Shown: positions 51,669 through 60,074, counted from the first letter of the stretch. The stretch is DNA of 64,000 nt from Clostridium_S neuense (GCF_045310695.1 NZ_JBJIAA010000005.1:62001-126000), one strand, 5' to 3'. Notes: generated by a model from the letters alone, not told the origin. Made by a program: numbers and translations.

Positions 51669-52792
51669 AGTTAAAGTCCTTAAGTGTATTTTTATATCTA
51701 AAAGGAAACCCTAAAAAGTTTATTCCACAAATTTTGGTAGTGGCACTCGGTGTTTTTCTTATGTATTTTATATGTATAATTGGCGGTGGAATTGAAAATC
51801 AAATGAAGGATAATATTTTAAGTCCTTATGAAAAACTGTCCTATGTAAATATAGACCCAGCTTCAGTAAATGAACAGAAGTATATTGACAAACTTAAGGT
51901 TAATAAGGATATAGATAGAATTATATATTCTGATAGAGTTAGAAATTTAAGGATGAAGATGCTTATATCTGATTGTGGATCACCAGGATTTTTCGTAAGT
52001 GAAGGTGATACCAGTTATCTCATGAAAAAGTTTGGTTTTAAGTTGGAGGAAGGAAGAATTCCACGAGATAGCAATGAAATATTGGTAAATAGTGAATACG
52101 CAAAAAGTAGAAGCCTTAAAATAGGCAGTTACTTGGATGAAAATGTGGACAAGGGCATAACAGGAAAATGCAAGATTGTAGGACTTTACCTTGGAAAAAA
52201 CATTATTGCGTTTGGTCATATTAAAAATCTACAGAGCGTAAAGAGTACTGTGAATTCAATAATAATAGTTCCTAAGAATGGAAAGCTTGGCAAGGTTAAT
52301 AGTTATCTTGATTCAATTAGTAATAAGAATATAACAGTAGTAAGTTATAAAGATCTATATTTTGATATAGGCGGTTTTTTTCCTATGTTTAATATATTTG
52401 CAGTTATAGTTCTTGTTATTACTATTGCTGTTTTAACCTTTACCATATGTAATATGAATTATATACACTTTTTTGATAGAGTTAGCGAGTTTTCAATACT
52501 TGACGCAGTTGGATACACTAAGTTAAATATATTCTTTAAGCTGGCTAAGGAAATGTTAATTGTTATAGTTTTGGGCTTTATTTTAGGAATTATAATAAGC
52601 TTTATAGGTGGGAATATATTTAATCAAGTTTACTGCGAGGCAAAGGGTACTCCTGTAGAGGTTTATAGTAAGTGGTATATCGTTCTAAGCCTTATTGTGC
52701 CTACTGCAGTTGGAGTTTTCTCCTCTATACCTTCTTTAAGGTTTCTTTCAAAAATGAATACTATAGATGTTCTGGAAGGAAGAAGCCTTTAA
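51665..52792 (+). CDS. FtsX-domain ABC transporter permease
   Basis: A 375-aa second permease. TM1 is at about 22-42, the external domain at about 45-240, and three C-terminal helices contain FDRVSEFSILDAVGYTKLNI, the FtsX loop. Its ATG overlaps the ATPase stop (ATGA at 51665-51668); the longer upstream frame is within the ATPase gene. It is similar in plan to the 49859 permease, giving a heterodimeric exporter under control of the upstream NarL system, probably for an antimicrobial peptide, drug or lipoprotein. Confidence 0.88.
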   Translation: MKLKSLSVFLYLKGNPKKFIPQILVVALGVFLMYFICIIGGGIENQMKDNILSPYEKLSYVNIDPASVNEQKYIDKLKVNKDIDRIIYSDRVRNLRMKMLISDCGSPGFFVSEGDTSYLMKKFGFKLEEGRIPRDSNEILVNSEYAKSRSLKIGSYLDENVDKGITGKCKIVGLYLGKNIIAFGHIKNLQSVKSTVNSIIIVPKNGKLGKVNSYLDSISNKNITVVSYKDLYFDIGGFFPMFNIFAVIVLVITIAVLTFTICNMNYIHFFDRVSEFSILDAVGYTKLNIFFKLAKEMLIVIVLGFILGIIISFIGGNIFNQVYCEAKGTPVEVYSKWYIVLSLIVPTAVGVFSSIPSLRFLSKMNTIDVLEGRSL

Positions 52793-52811
52793 ACAGTTGA
52801 CAGTTAAGGTT

Positions 52812-53025
52812 GATTTTCCTCCGCGTTGCTGCAGAAAATCTTAAATTAAAGGGAATATAGAGTTACCAGTATGAGTTTAAGGCTGGTAACTTTTTTGATT
52901 GATTAAAGTAACATAGATGAACAAACTGAAAGGTAGAGTGAATGTGGATTTACCTTTTGCTTTGCTTAGGTAAATCTTAAAACTTATAGTGCCAGCTGCG
53001 CTGTCCTCTGTCCATTGTCAACTGA
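52812..53025. repeat. Dispersed intergenic repeat cluster
   Basis: This gap holds the hairpin GATTTTC-N15-GAAAATC (52812-52840), the block TAGAGTGAATGTGGATTTAC (52934-52953) and CAGCTGCGCTG, both shared with 27324-27400, and CCTCTGTCCATTGTCAACTG (about 53003-53022) related to 27475 and 47750. No gene was seen between 52793 and 53124. Confidence 0.6.
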
Positions 53026-53124
53026 TTACAGTATTTACTATGAACTTAAAATGATAATTAAATTTCCTCATTTGCAAATAAAAGGTGGAAAGTGATATAC
53101 TTTAAAAGCAATAAAGGGGGAAAT

Positions 53125-53733
53125 ATGATGAAATTATTTTTAAAAAAATTTATAGGTTTAATGACTTGTTTTTGCTTGCTTATGTCTATAACTGCATGTG
53201 GTGGACAAAAGCCCGATGAAGCTGTAAAAGGATTTTTTAATGCATTAAATAAAAATGATTTTAAAACCGTAGCTACATTTTTAAATAACAATAGTAAAAA
53301 GCTTTCTAATGATAATGAAGATGGAAGTAAAATTATTAAAAAGATTTTTCCAAAAGTTAAATACAAAATTATATCTTCAACTATTTCAGGCAACACAGCT
53401 AAAGTAAAAGCAAGTATTACAGCACCAGATTTGGTAAAGATAACGAATAAAATGGCTAATGATACTATGCCAACTATTTTTGAAGATGCCATGAGTGGAA
53501 ATGTAGATGAAAATAAAGAAAAAAAATTAGTTGAGGATTACTATATTAAAAGTCTTTCAGCAAAAAATGTGGCTATGACATCAAATGAGGTTAATATAGA
53601 GCTAGTAAAGGATGCTAATAAAAAAGAATGGCGCATTAAATCAAGTGATGCTTTAGCCAATGCTATAACTGGTAATTTGGAAAAAGCAGCTGATGCTCTT
53701 TCACAAAAAACTTCTAGCGATTCTGGAAAATAA
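53125..53733 (+). CDS. Lipoprotein of unknown function (DUF4878-like)
   Basis: About 202 aa. The signal peptide (basic MMKLFLKKFIG, then a hydrophobic stretch) ends in the lipobox ITAC, so the mature protein begins at that Cys and is membrane-anchored outside the cell. The segment PDEAVKGFFNALNKNDFKTV is typical of NTF2-like DUF4878 lipoproteins, followed by a beta-rich domain and a polar Ser/Lys tail. No enzymatic motif was seen. AAAGGGGG supports ATG 53125 or 53128. It is monocistronic and convergent with the MATE gene. Confidence 0.8.
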   Translation: MMKLFLKKFIGLMTCFCLLMSITACGGQKPDEAVKGFFNALNKNDFKTVATFLNNNSKKLSNDNEDGSKIIKKIFPKVKYKIISSTISGNTAKVKASITAPDLVKITNKMANDTMPTIFEDAMSGNVDENKEKKLVEDYYIKSLSAKNVAMTSNEVNIELVKDANKKEWRIKSSDALANAITGNLEKAADALSQKTSSDSGK

Positions 53734-53761
53734 AATATAAACCTATAATAAAAAAGAGTAG

Positions 53762-55117
53762 TTAATTTAAACTATTCTTTTTTATTTTGTAACTAAAAAT
53801 GATGTATAATATCAATCCAGTTATACAAGTTATAATTTCAGTGATAGTCATGGACCAGATAACTCCATGAAGTCCAAAGAAATTATGCAGTAGAATGACT
53901 GTAGGTATATAAAGAATACCTTGTGTAACGGACATAATTGTAGAAGAAATTCCTTGACCCGAAGCTTGAAAAATTCCTGTAAATAGTGTAGTAAAACCGT
54001 TAAATAATGCAGAAATTAGCATAGCAAGCATAATATATTGTCCTATATTAATTACAGAAGCATCCTTTGAGAATAAATGAATAATTTGCATTCTGAAAAT
54101 ATAAGCTAGAGTAACAAAGGTGCCTGATAGTAGTAAAACCCATAATGCTGCTTGTTTAATGCTTTCCTTTAATCTAGTTAAGTTATTATTTGAAAAGTTA
54201 TATGCAATTAAAGGGATAATTCCTAGTGACAGACCCATTGAAAGAAATTCTGGGACTTGTACAATTCTCAAAGCTATACCAAAGCCAGCTACTACGCTAT
54301 CGCCATATCCAATTGAAAAATTATTCAAAAGAAGAGTTGTAATAATGAGAAAAACCGTAAGCAATAATTCAGAAACACCTATTTTATATATTTCTATTTT
54401 ATCTTTAAGAGAAATCTTAAAATGCTTAATAAATCCTTTTAAATGCTCACTTTTTGTTTCTAAGTAATAAATGTAATATATAGATGAACCTATATTAGCT
54501 AAAACCATTGACAGAGCTACGCCTATAACATTAAATTTTAATATTAATATAAATAGTGGATCAAAAACTAGGCTTAAAGCTGTGCTTATAAACATTCCAT
54601 ACATAGACTCCTTTGAAGCTCCTTCGGCTCTAACGATTTGCTCTAAAGCAAAGTTGAGTACAATTGAAAATCCACCAAAGAACATAGTTAAGGAGTAGTT
54701 TTTTGTGTAGTTCATAACGGCTAAAGTATCTGCCCCCATGATTTTAACAATAGGAGTGATTGCAAGAAAAGAAAGAATGGCAAGTAAGACTCCAGATATA
54801 AGGCTGCTATAAAAAGTATATCCCGCCACTTTTTTCGCTCTTTGTATTTCTTTTTTTGCAATAAGACGAGTTATGAAGGTTCCGCCTCCTGCTCCAAACA
54901 TATTTCCAAAAGCCATTAGGATAGTAAAAATAGGCAATCCCAAGGTAACAGCAGTTAACATCTCTGTATTTTTTAGTAGTCCAATAAAAAATGCGTTGAT
55001 AACATTGTATACTGTATTCACAGACATACCAATCATCATAGGAATAGCTAAATGAGCAATTGTTTTTCCGATTGAGGCACTTTTTAAATAATATTCATTT
55101 GATATATTTTCTTCCAT
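53762..55117 (-). CDS. MATE-family multidrug efflux transporter
   Basis: A 451-aa pump with 12 helices in two related halves. N-terminal SIGKTIAHLAIPMMIGMSVNTVYNVIN and GAGGGTFITRLIAKK are typical of MATE/NorM-like exporters, which expel cationic drugs using Na+ or H+. GGAGGG is 7 bases before ATG 55117; an upstream in-frame TTG is part of that Shine-Dalgarno. The marR gene lies 107 bases upstream on the same strand, and a copy of its probable operator (55143-55154) is just before this start. Confidence 0.93.
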   Translation of the reverse strand: MEENISNEYYLKSASIGKTIAHLAIPMMIGMSVNTVYNVINAFFIGLLKNTEMLTAVTLGLPIFTILMAFGNMFGAGGGTFITRLIAKKEIQRAKKVAGYTFYSSLISGVLLAILSFLAITPIVKIMGADTLAVMNYTKNYSLTMFFGGFSIVLNFALEQIVRAEGASKESMYGMFISTALSLVFDPLFILILKFNVIGVALSMVLANIGSSIYYIYYLETKSEHLKGFIKHFKISLKDKIEIYKIGVSELLLTVFLIITTLLLNNFSIGYGDSVVAGFGIALRIVQVPEFLSMGLSLGIIPLIAYNFSNNNLTRLKESIKQAALWVLLLSGTFVTLAYIFRMQIIHLFSKDASVINIGQYIMLAMLISALFNGFTTLFTGIFQASGQGISSTIMSVTQGILYIPTVILLHNFFGLHGVIWSMTITEIITCITGLILYIIFSYKIKKNSLN

Positions 55118-55142
55118 TTCATATCCCTCCAATATAAAAATA

Positions 55143-55154
55143 TTAAATATCTAA
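55143..55154. promoter_or_regulatory. MarR operator candidate before the MATE gene
   Basis: TTAAATATCTAA differs by one base from the two perfect TTAGATATCTAA palindromes upstream of the marR gene. It lies 26 bases before the MATE start, so the pump probably has its own repressed promoter. Confidence 0.6.
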
Positions 55155-55224
55155 TTATTAGAACTCTAACTATATGGATAAATAAATTGGGGCTTAGCCA
55201 TAAGCCCACTAGAGCAAAGTGTTG

Positions 55225-55671
55225 TTACTTTGCAGTTAAATTGCTATTTACTTTCATTAATAAAGATAATAAACTTTCTTTCTCTTCCTTGGACAGATTT
55301 TTAGTTATGTTTTCTTCTACTTCGGAAAATATTTTATTAAAGTCATTTATTAAAGCTACACCCTTTGGCAATACATAGATGTTTTTCTGTCTTTCATTAT
55401 CTTTGGGAATCCTGCGATCAATGTATCCCTTTTTTTCTAATCCCTGAAGCATACTAGTAATACTTGCACCTTTACGTTGAAAAGCATCTGCTAAATCCTT
55501 TTGAATTATTCCTTCATCTTGATGCTCATATATATAACCTATCATACGTCCTTGCTGGGAATTTAATCCTAATTCGTTTATCTTTTTATCAGCGATAAAC
55601 TTTGTTTTCAAACCAATGGATCTTATTAAATCCGAATAAGGAGTTTGAAATGAAAAATTAGATTTATCCAT
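55225..55671 (-). CDS. MarR-family transcriptional regulator
   Basis: A 148-aa winged-helix repressor with an N-terminal dimer helix, HTH at about 50-85 (IIQKDLADAFQRKGASITSMLQGLEKKGYI), wing RRIPKDNERQKNIYVLPKG, and C-terminal dimer helices. The only clear partner is the MATE pump downstream. Two perfect TTAGATATCTAA palindromes sit just upstream of its start, and a third, near-perfect one lies before the pump gene. Confidence 0.94.
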   Translation of the reverse strand: MDKSNFSFQTPYSDLIRSIGLKTKFIADKKINELGLNSQQGRMIGYIYEHQDEGIIQKDLADAFQRKGASITSMLQGLEKKGYIDRRIPKDNERQKNIYVLPKGVALINDFNKIFSEVEENITKNLSKEEKESLLSLLMKVNSNLTAK

Positions 55672-55696
55672 TATAATACCTCCAATAATCTAACAA

Positions 55697-55749
55697 TTAG
55701 ATATCTAACTATATTTGATTATAACAATTAGATATCTAACTGTCAATGG
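55697..55749. promoter_or_regulatory. Paired operators of the marR gene
   Basis: TTAGATATCTAA occurs at 55697-55708 and 55738-55749 (41 bp centre to centre, about four helical turns), each flanked by AACAA and CT. Perfect 12-bp palindromes in this arrangement suggest cooperative autorepression. Confidence 0.75.
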
Positions 55750-55763
55750 CTATTTCAAATTTA

Positions 55764-55824
55764 TTTGACTTAAAGTTTTTGGCTTTAAGTCAAAAATTTT
55801 AAGTCAAAAACTTTAAGTCAAAAG
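55764..55824. repeat. 14-bp tandem repeats forming a bidirectional hairpin
   Basis: CTTTAAGTCAAAAA is repeated three times (55783-55796, 55797-55810, 55811-55824). An inverted copy, TTTGACTTAAAG (55764-55775), pairs perfectly with 55783-55794. The last unit contains the stop codon of the minus-strand methyltransferase, and the hairpin can act as its terminator. Confidence 0.8.
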
Positions 55825-56627
55825 TATCTTTTCTCTGCCACAAGCGTAAAGGTTTTTGGAATCCCCTTATCGTAATTCTCACAGGATAAGTTAGGTTCCT
55901 CATCTAAGCTTTTTATTATAAGCCCACTTTCTGCGGCAGCTGTAACTATCTCTCCAAGATTCCATTTTCTAAGTAAAACTTTTGTGGCTTCACCTGAATT
56001 TAGGTATTTTGAATAAGCGGCATCTTTTTCTTCCAAGGTTGTGTCAAAATAATTTCCCGTTACCTTGTGCTTTCTCACTTTTGCGGTTGAACCCCTTGAA
56101 GTTATAAGCTTTGTTGAAACAGGGTGAAAATCTCTCAAAACAAACACTCCATTTGGAGCTAAAAGCCTATAAACTAAACTCATAAATGGTTTTAAATCTA
56201 AAAAGTAATGAATTATCCCCATTTCTGCAAAAACTATGTCATATGTACTATCTAAGTTGTTATCAAGTTTAAGCACATCGCTTAATATATATTCTATTTT
56301 TACATTGGCCTCTTTTGCTAAGTCTAGAGCATATCTTTTATTTCCCTCGGAAAAATCAACTACAGTAACATCGGCGCCAAGCACAGCAAGAGCTACAGCT
56401 CTATTTCCGTTGGAGCCCATGAGATTCATTATTTTTTTCCCCTTTACATCTCCAAATTTATTGTAAAGTACAGATAAAATTTTGGTTGGATTTTTTTGGA
56501 TTTTACAAGCTTCTTCTTGAGGGGTTCCAAATCTTTCAATCCAGGCATTATAAGTTTCTTTATTCCAAGCGTCTTCATTTATATCTATACATATATTTTT
56601 TTTATTATTTATATATTCTTCCTGCAA
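55818..56627 (-). CDS. Class I SAM-dependent methyltransferase
   Basis: A 269-aa Rossmann-fold methyltransferase. Motif I reads IMNLMGSNGNRAVALAVLGA with Asp at the end of beta 2 in VTVVDFS, motif II is DIVFAEMGIIHYF, and motif III is LAPNGVFVLRDFHPVS. The substrate is not identifiable. An in-frame ATG at 56642 contains the GGAGG of the real Shine-Dalgarno, so TTG 56627 (8 bases later) is the better start. Monocistronic, ending in a tandem-repeat hairpin. Confidence 0.85.
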   Translation of the reverse strand: MQEEYINNKKNICIDINEDAWNKETYNAWIERFGTPQEEACKIQKNPTKILSVLYNKFGDVKGKKIMNLMGSNGNRAVALAVLGADVTVVDFSEGNKRYALDLAKEANVKIEYILSDVLKLDNNLDSTYDIVFAEMGIIHYFLDLKPFMSLVYRLLAPNGVFVLRDFHPVSTKLITSRGSTAKVRKHKVTGNYFDTTLEEKDAAYSKYLNSGEATKVLLRKWNLGEIVTAAAESGLIIKSLDEEPNLSCENYDKGIPKTFTLVAEKRYF

Positions 56628-56742
56628 CAGTATAACCTCCATAGTGCGTCAATTTACATATCATTATTATATAATCTCCAAAAACTAAATTCTACTAAAC
56701 TATTTAAATAATTTTTTATTTTCATAATTAATATTGACTGTA

Positions 56743-56771
56743 TTGATATTTTTTACATTATTGAGTATAAT
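56743..56771 (+). promoter_or_regulatory. Sigma-A promoter of the amino-acid permease gene
   Basis: TTGATA (56743-56748), 17-bp spacer and TATAAT (56766-56771), about 94 bases before the permease start. Confidence 0.65.
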
Positions 56772-56864
56772 TATTAATAAAATATCATATTTAACAAAAA
56801 TTTCATGAGACTTTATTATAGGTTTGGCTATATTAATATCAATATATTATGTTGGGGGGATACT

Positions 56865-58268
56865 ATGAGAAATATTTTTAAAACAAAATCCATAAGTGAT
56901 TTAATCCAAGAAACGAGAGGAGAAAAATCACTAAACAAGGTTTTAGGAGCTTTCGAACTTACTATGCTGGGAGTTGGTGCAATAGTAGGTGCAGGAATAT
57001 TTGTTATAACTGGAGTAGCAGCAGCTAATTTTTCTGGACCAGCACTCATATTGTCATTTATAGTATCTGGACTTGCGTGTGCTTTTGCTGCACTTTGCTA
57101 TGCTGAATTTTCTTCAGTTGTACCAGTAGCAGGAAGTGCTTATACGTATGGGTATGCGGCACTTGGTGAAGTATGGGCGTGGATTATAGGCTGGGATTTA
57201 ATTCTGGAGTATACGGTGTCTATTGGTACTGTTGCAATTGGTTGGTCAGGTTATGTAGACAGTATTTTAAGAAGCATAGGAATTAATTTGCCGGGACAAC
57301 TTTTGAAATCGCCTTTTGAGGGTGGTATTATGAATTTGCCAGCTATAATCATAGTTTTGGCTATAGGTTTACTCTTAATTAAAGGAGTGAGTCAAAGTGC
57401 AAAGTTAAATAACATTGTTGTTGCCATAAAGCTTACAGTTATTGCTTTGTTTGTTATTTTAGCATTTGGACATGTGAAAACCTCTAACTGGCACCCATTT
57501 ATGCCTTATGGATGGGGTGGAGTATTTCAGGGAGCTGCATATGTGTTCTTTGCATACATTGGTTTTGATGCTGTTTCTACTGCAGCTGAGGAGGTTAAAG
57601 ATGCTAAGAAGGATCTTCCAAAGGGAATTATTTTTTCACTTTTAATATGCACAATTATATATATGGTTGTATCCTTATTTTTAACAGGAGTTGTACCTTA
57701 TTACAAGTACAAGGGAGTTTCTGCTCCAGTAGCTTTTGCATTACAGCAAATAGGAATTAATTGGGGTTCGGTTTTGGTTTCTGTAGGAGCATTATTTGGA
57801 CTAACTTCAGTTCTGCTTGTTATGATGTTTGGTCAAACAAGAATATTTTTTGCAATGTCAAGAGATGGACTTTTACCTAAGTTTTTAGGTGAAGTTAATA
57901 AAAAGACTAAAACTCCAATTACAAGTACTGTGATAGTTTCCATAGCAGCAGCAATTATATCCGGTTTTTTGCCAATTGGAATTGTTTCAGAGCTTACTAA
58001 TATAGGAACTCTTGCTGCATTTATCATAGTTTCTATAGGTGTAGTAGTTCTAAGAAAAAATAGACCGGATTTAGAAAGACCATTTAAGTGTCCACTTGTT
58101 CCAGTTGTTCCAGCTGCCGCAGTTGTATTTTGTGGCTATCTTATATACAAACTTAATTTAGCGACACAGCTTAGATTTGTAATTTGGTTTGCGCTTGGCT
58201 TGGTTGTATATTTCTTATACGGCATGAGGCACAGTACTATGAATAAAGAAGAAAAGAAGGCATCATAA
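56865..58268 (+). CDS. APC-family amino acid permease (CAT/YfnA type)
   Basis: A 467-aa transporter with 12 helices. The N-terminal consensus GAFELTMLGVGAIVGAGIFVITG is the substrate-binding unwound TM1 of APC carriers, and FFAYIGFDAVSTAAEEVKDAKKDLP follows TM6. The pattern is that of cationic or branched-chain amino acid/polyamine permeases (YfnA/CAT). The frame opens at 56805, but the GGGGGGA Shine-Dalgarno and family starts indicate ATG 56865. Monocistronic; substrate not certain. Confidence 0.92.
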   Translation: MRNIFKTKSISDLIQETRGEKSLNKVLGAFELTMLGVGAIVGAGIFVITGVAAANFSGPALILSFIVSGLACAFAALCYAEFSSVVPVAGSAYTYGYAALGEVWAWIIGWDLILEYTVSIGTVAIGWSGYVDSILRSIGINLPGQLLKSPFEGGIMNLPAIIIVLAIGLLLIKGVSQSAKLNNIVVAIKLTVIALFVILAFGHVKTSNWHPFMPYGWGGVFQGAAYVFFAYIGFDAVSTAAEEVKDAKKDLPKGIIFSLLICTIIYMVVSLFLTGVVPYYKYKGVSAPVAFALQQIGINWGSVLVSVGALFGLTSVLLVMMFGQTRIFFAMSRDGLLPKFLGEVNKKTKTPITSTVIVSIAAAIISGFLPIGIVSELTNIGTLAAFIIVSIGVVVLRKNRPDLERPFKCPLVPVVPAAAVVFCGYLIYKLNLATQLRFVIWFALGLVVYFLYGMRHSTMNKEEKKAS

Positions 58269-58328
58269 TGCATGTTGATTGACAATAATTATAATAATAA
58301 AAAAATTTGTAGTCAGTAACAGACGATA

Positions 58329-58357
58329 TTTACATAAATTGTTATAAATGCTATAAT
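58329..58357 (+). promoter_or_regulatory. Promoter of the RRNPP regulator-peptide operon
   Basis: TTTACA (58329-58334), 17-bp spacer and TATAAT (58352-58357), with transcription starting about 30 bases before the regulator. Confidence 0.7.
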
Positions 58358-58396
58358 ATTAATAATTGTTATGTTATACGGTTAGGAGATTGGTGT

Positions 58397-59698
58397 ATGA
58401 GAAAATATGTATTATTGTCGTGTGGGGATAAACTAAAAGCACTTAGAAAAAAGTATAAGTTAAAGCAGGAGGATCTAGCAGGAAAAGAAATTACTAGAAA
58501 CCTATTAAGTGAAATTGAGACAGGTAAAGCAAATTTAACGAAAAATACTGCCGAGATAATTTTTAGGAACTTAGAAACTATTGCTAAGAACAAGAAGCTG
58601 GAGGTTACTGAAACCCTTGATTATTTAATGGAAGGTGAGGACGTACAAGCTGGTAAGATATTAGATAACTATATAAATGAATTGAGGAATTTAAGTATAG
58701 CAAAGGGCAGTAGTTTTATTGATACTCTTAACGAAGCAGAAAGCTTTTTAATGGAATGGGATATTAAAGAAAAAAAAATTATAATTTATGAGTTAGCTGG
58801 AGATTATTTTTGTAATAATAATGAGGTCTATAAGAGTATTATTTACTATGAGAAAGAAATAGATTTAATTGGCAAGTTATTTCCTAGCAGAACATTAGTG
58901 AATGTTTTAAGAAAATTATCTATGGTTTATGAATATGTAGGTAATTATAGGGAAAGCATTAGGTGCTGTGAATTTGCATTAAATCGTTTCGAAGACATGA
59001 CAGATGAGGAGGTTATTATTTTTAGGTATAACAATGCCTTGAGCTATAAAAAAATAGAAAATTTTCAAATTGCATTGGATAATCTTAAAGTTGCAGAGGA
59101 ACTAGTTGATAAAGAAGATATAAATTCATATATTAAAATCTTAAATAATAAGGCAGTTTGTCTTTTTGAAATGAAAATGTATATGGAAGCTTTAAAGGTA
59201 TTTATGAAAATTTCAGAATTAATAGATAAGGGTGATATAGAGAAATATCTAATTAATTTAGTTAATATAGTTGATGTATATACTGAAAATAATAATAGAA
59301 CTAAAGCTGTAGAGAGCCTTAATGTTATAATTAACGAACTGTCTAATTTAAGTAATAATAGTAAGTATATATCAGAAATTCATTTTGAAATAGGAAGGGC
59401 CTATAAGAGGTTAAATAAGGTGGATTTGGCAAAAGGCTATTACTTAAAAGCTCTAGATTTTTGCGAAAAATGTAAAAATTTCGTACTGGCAAATGACATA
59501 CTCTGTGATTTGGTAGATATATACGAAATGACAAAGGATTTAAGCAGTATGAATAAGCTTAAGGAAAGAGTGTTTTTAATATCTAATAAGCAAGATAAAA
59601 TTAGCAATATACTTATGTATAAGCTAATAAATTTTTATAATAAAATTAGTAATCATATAGTTTCAGAAATTACTAATTATGCTTTAAAATTTAATTAA
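58397..59698 (+). CDS. RRNPP-type quorum-sensing regulator (XRE HTH plus TPR)
   Basis: A 433-aa protein with an N-terminal XRE HTH (about 13-62: LKALRKKYKLKQEDLAGKEITRNLLSEIETGK), then an all-helical array of TPR-like repeats to the end (for example IYELAGDYFCNNNEVYKSIIYYEKEI and IHFEIGRAYKRLNKVDLAKGYYLKAL). This Rap/Rgg/NprR/PlcR/PrgX layout binds a re-imported signalling peptide in the TPR groove and regulates DNA binding. TAGGAG is 8 bases before ATG. A gene for a 51-aa exported peptide begins 15 bases after its stop, completing a regulator/peptide cassette like the qsr-qsp pairs known in C. acetobutylicum. Confidence 0.9.
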   Translation: MRKYVLLSCGDKLKALRKKYKLKQEDLAGKEITRNLLSEIETGKANLTKNTAEIIFRNLETIAKNKKLEVTETLDYLMEGEDVQAGKILDNYINELRNLSIAKGSSFIDTLNEAESFLMEWDIKEKKIIIYELAGDYFCNNNEVYKSIIYYEKEIDLIGKLFPSRTLVNVLRKLSMVYEYVGNYRESIRCCEFALNRFEDMTDEEVIIFRYNNALSYKKIENFQIALDNLKVAEELVDKEDINSYIKILNNKAVCLFEMKMYMEALKVFMKISELIDKGDIEKYLINLVNIVDVYTENNNRTKAVESLNVIINELSNLSNNSKYISEIHFEIGRAYKRLNKVDLAKGYYLKALDFCEKCKNFVLANDILCDLVDIYEMTKDLSSMNKLKERVFLISNKQDKISNILMYKLINFYNKISNHIVSEITNYALKFN

Positions 59699-59712
59699 GA
59701 GGAGGTATATTT

Positions 59713-59868
59713 ATGTTAAAGAAAAATTATAAAACATTAATATTATCAGTAGGAGCATTGGCTTTATTTGCTGGATTATTTGCAACTTTAGGAACTGGAA
59801 ATAATCTGGGTATGATAGATTATCATCCTATGAAGGTTGTTTTTAATTTGTTTCAAGCTGGATTATAG
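59713..59868 (+). CDS. RRNPP signalling peptide precursor (51 aa)
   Basis: A short gene after a perfect GAGGAGG (59699-59705), 15 bases downstream of the RRNPP regulator. The 51-residue product has a basic N-terminus (MLKKNYK), a hydrophobic helix (TLILSVGALALFAGLFATLG, about 8-27) as secretion signal, and a polar-to-hydrophobic C-terminal tail (YHPMKVVFNLFQAGL). This is the form of Phr/Qsp-type pro-peptides, whose mature 5-12 residue pheromone comes from the C-terminal part. The tail is the expected signal, probably within the last dozen residues. Tandem terminators follow. Confidence 0.85.
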   Translation: MLKKNYKTLILSVGALALFAGLFATLGTGNNLGMIDYHPMKVVFNLFQAGL

Positions 59869-59876
59869 TAACAAAT

Positions 59877-59953
59877 AAGGAAGGGACAATATTAAAGGTC
59901 CTTTCCTTTTTTATTTTTGATAAGAGCGCACTAAAGGTGCGTTCTTATTTTTT
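59877..59953 (+). terminator. Two tandem intrinsic terminators after the peptide gene
   Basis: First hairpin: AAGGAAGGGAC (59877-59887) with GTCCTTTCCTT (59898-59908), then TTTTATTTTT. Second: ATAAGAGCGCAC (59920-59931) with GTGCGTTCTTAT (59937-59948), then TTTTT. Such tight double termination marks the end of the regulator-peptide operon. Confidence 0.88.
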
Positions 59954-60045
59954 GGAGTAATAATCTAAAACTTTGTTTATCTATAGAAATACTAAAAATT
60001 CATTTAAATAAATGTAAAACATTTTAATAAAGATTGATTTAATTG

Positions 60046-60074
60046 TTGACATATATTACAATAGATGGCATAAT
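60046..60074 (+). promoter_or_regulatory. Probable promoter of the sugar ABC importer operon
   Basis: TTGACA (60046-60051), 17-bp spacer and CATAAT (60069-60074). Transcription would start about 440 bases before the binding-protein gene, giving a long leader. The leader holds a perfect 9-bp hairpin at 60187-60207, a short frame at 60131-60175 and another terminator-like stem near 60241-60282. Confidence 0.55.
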
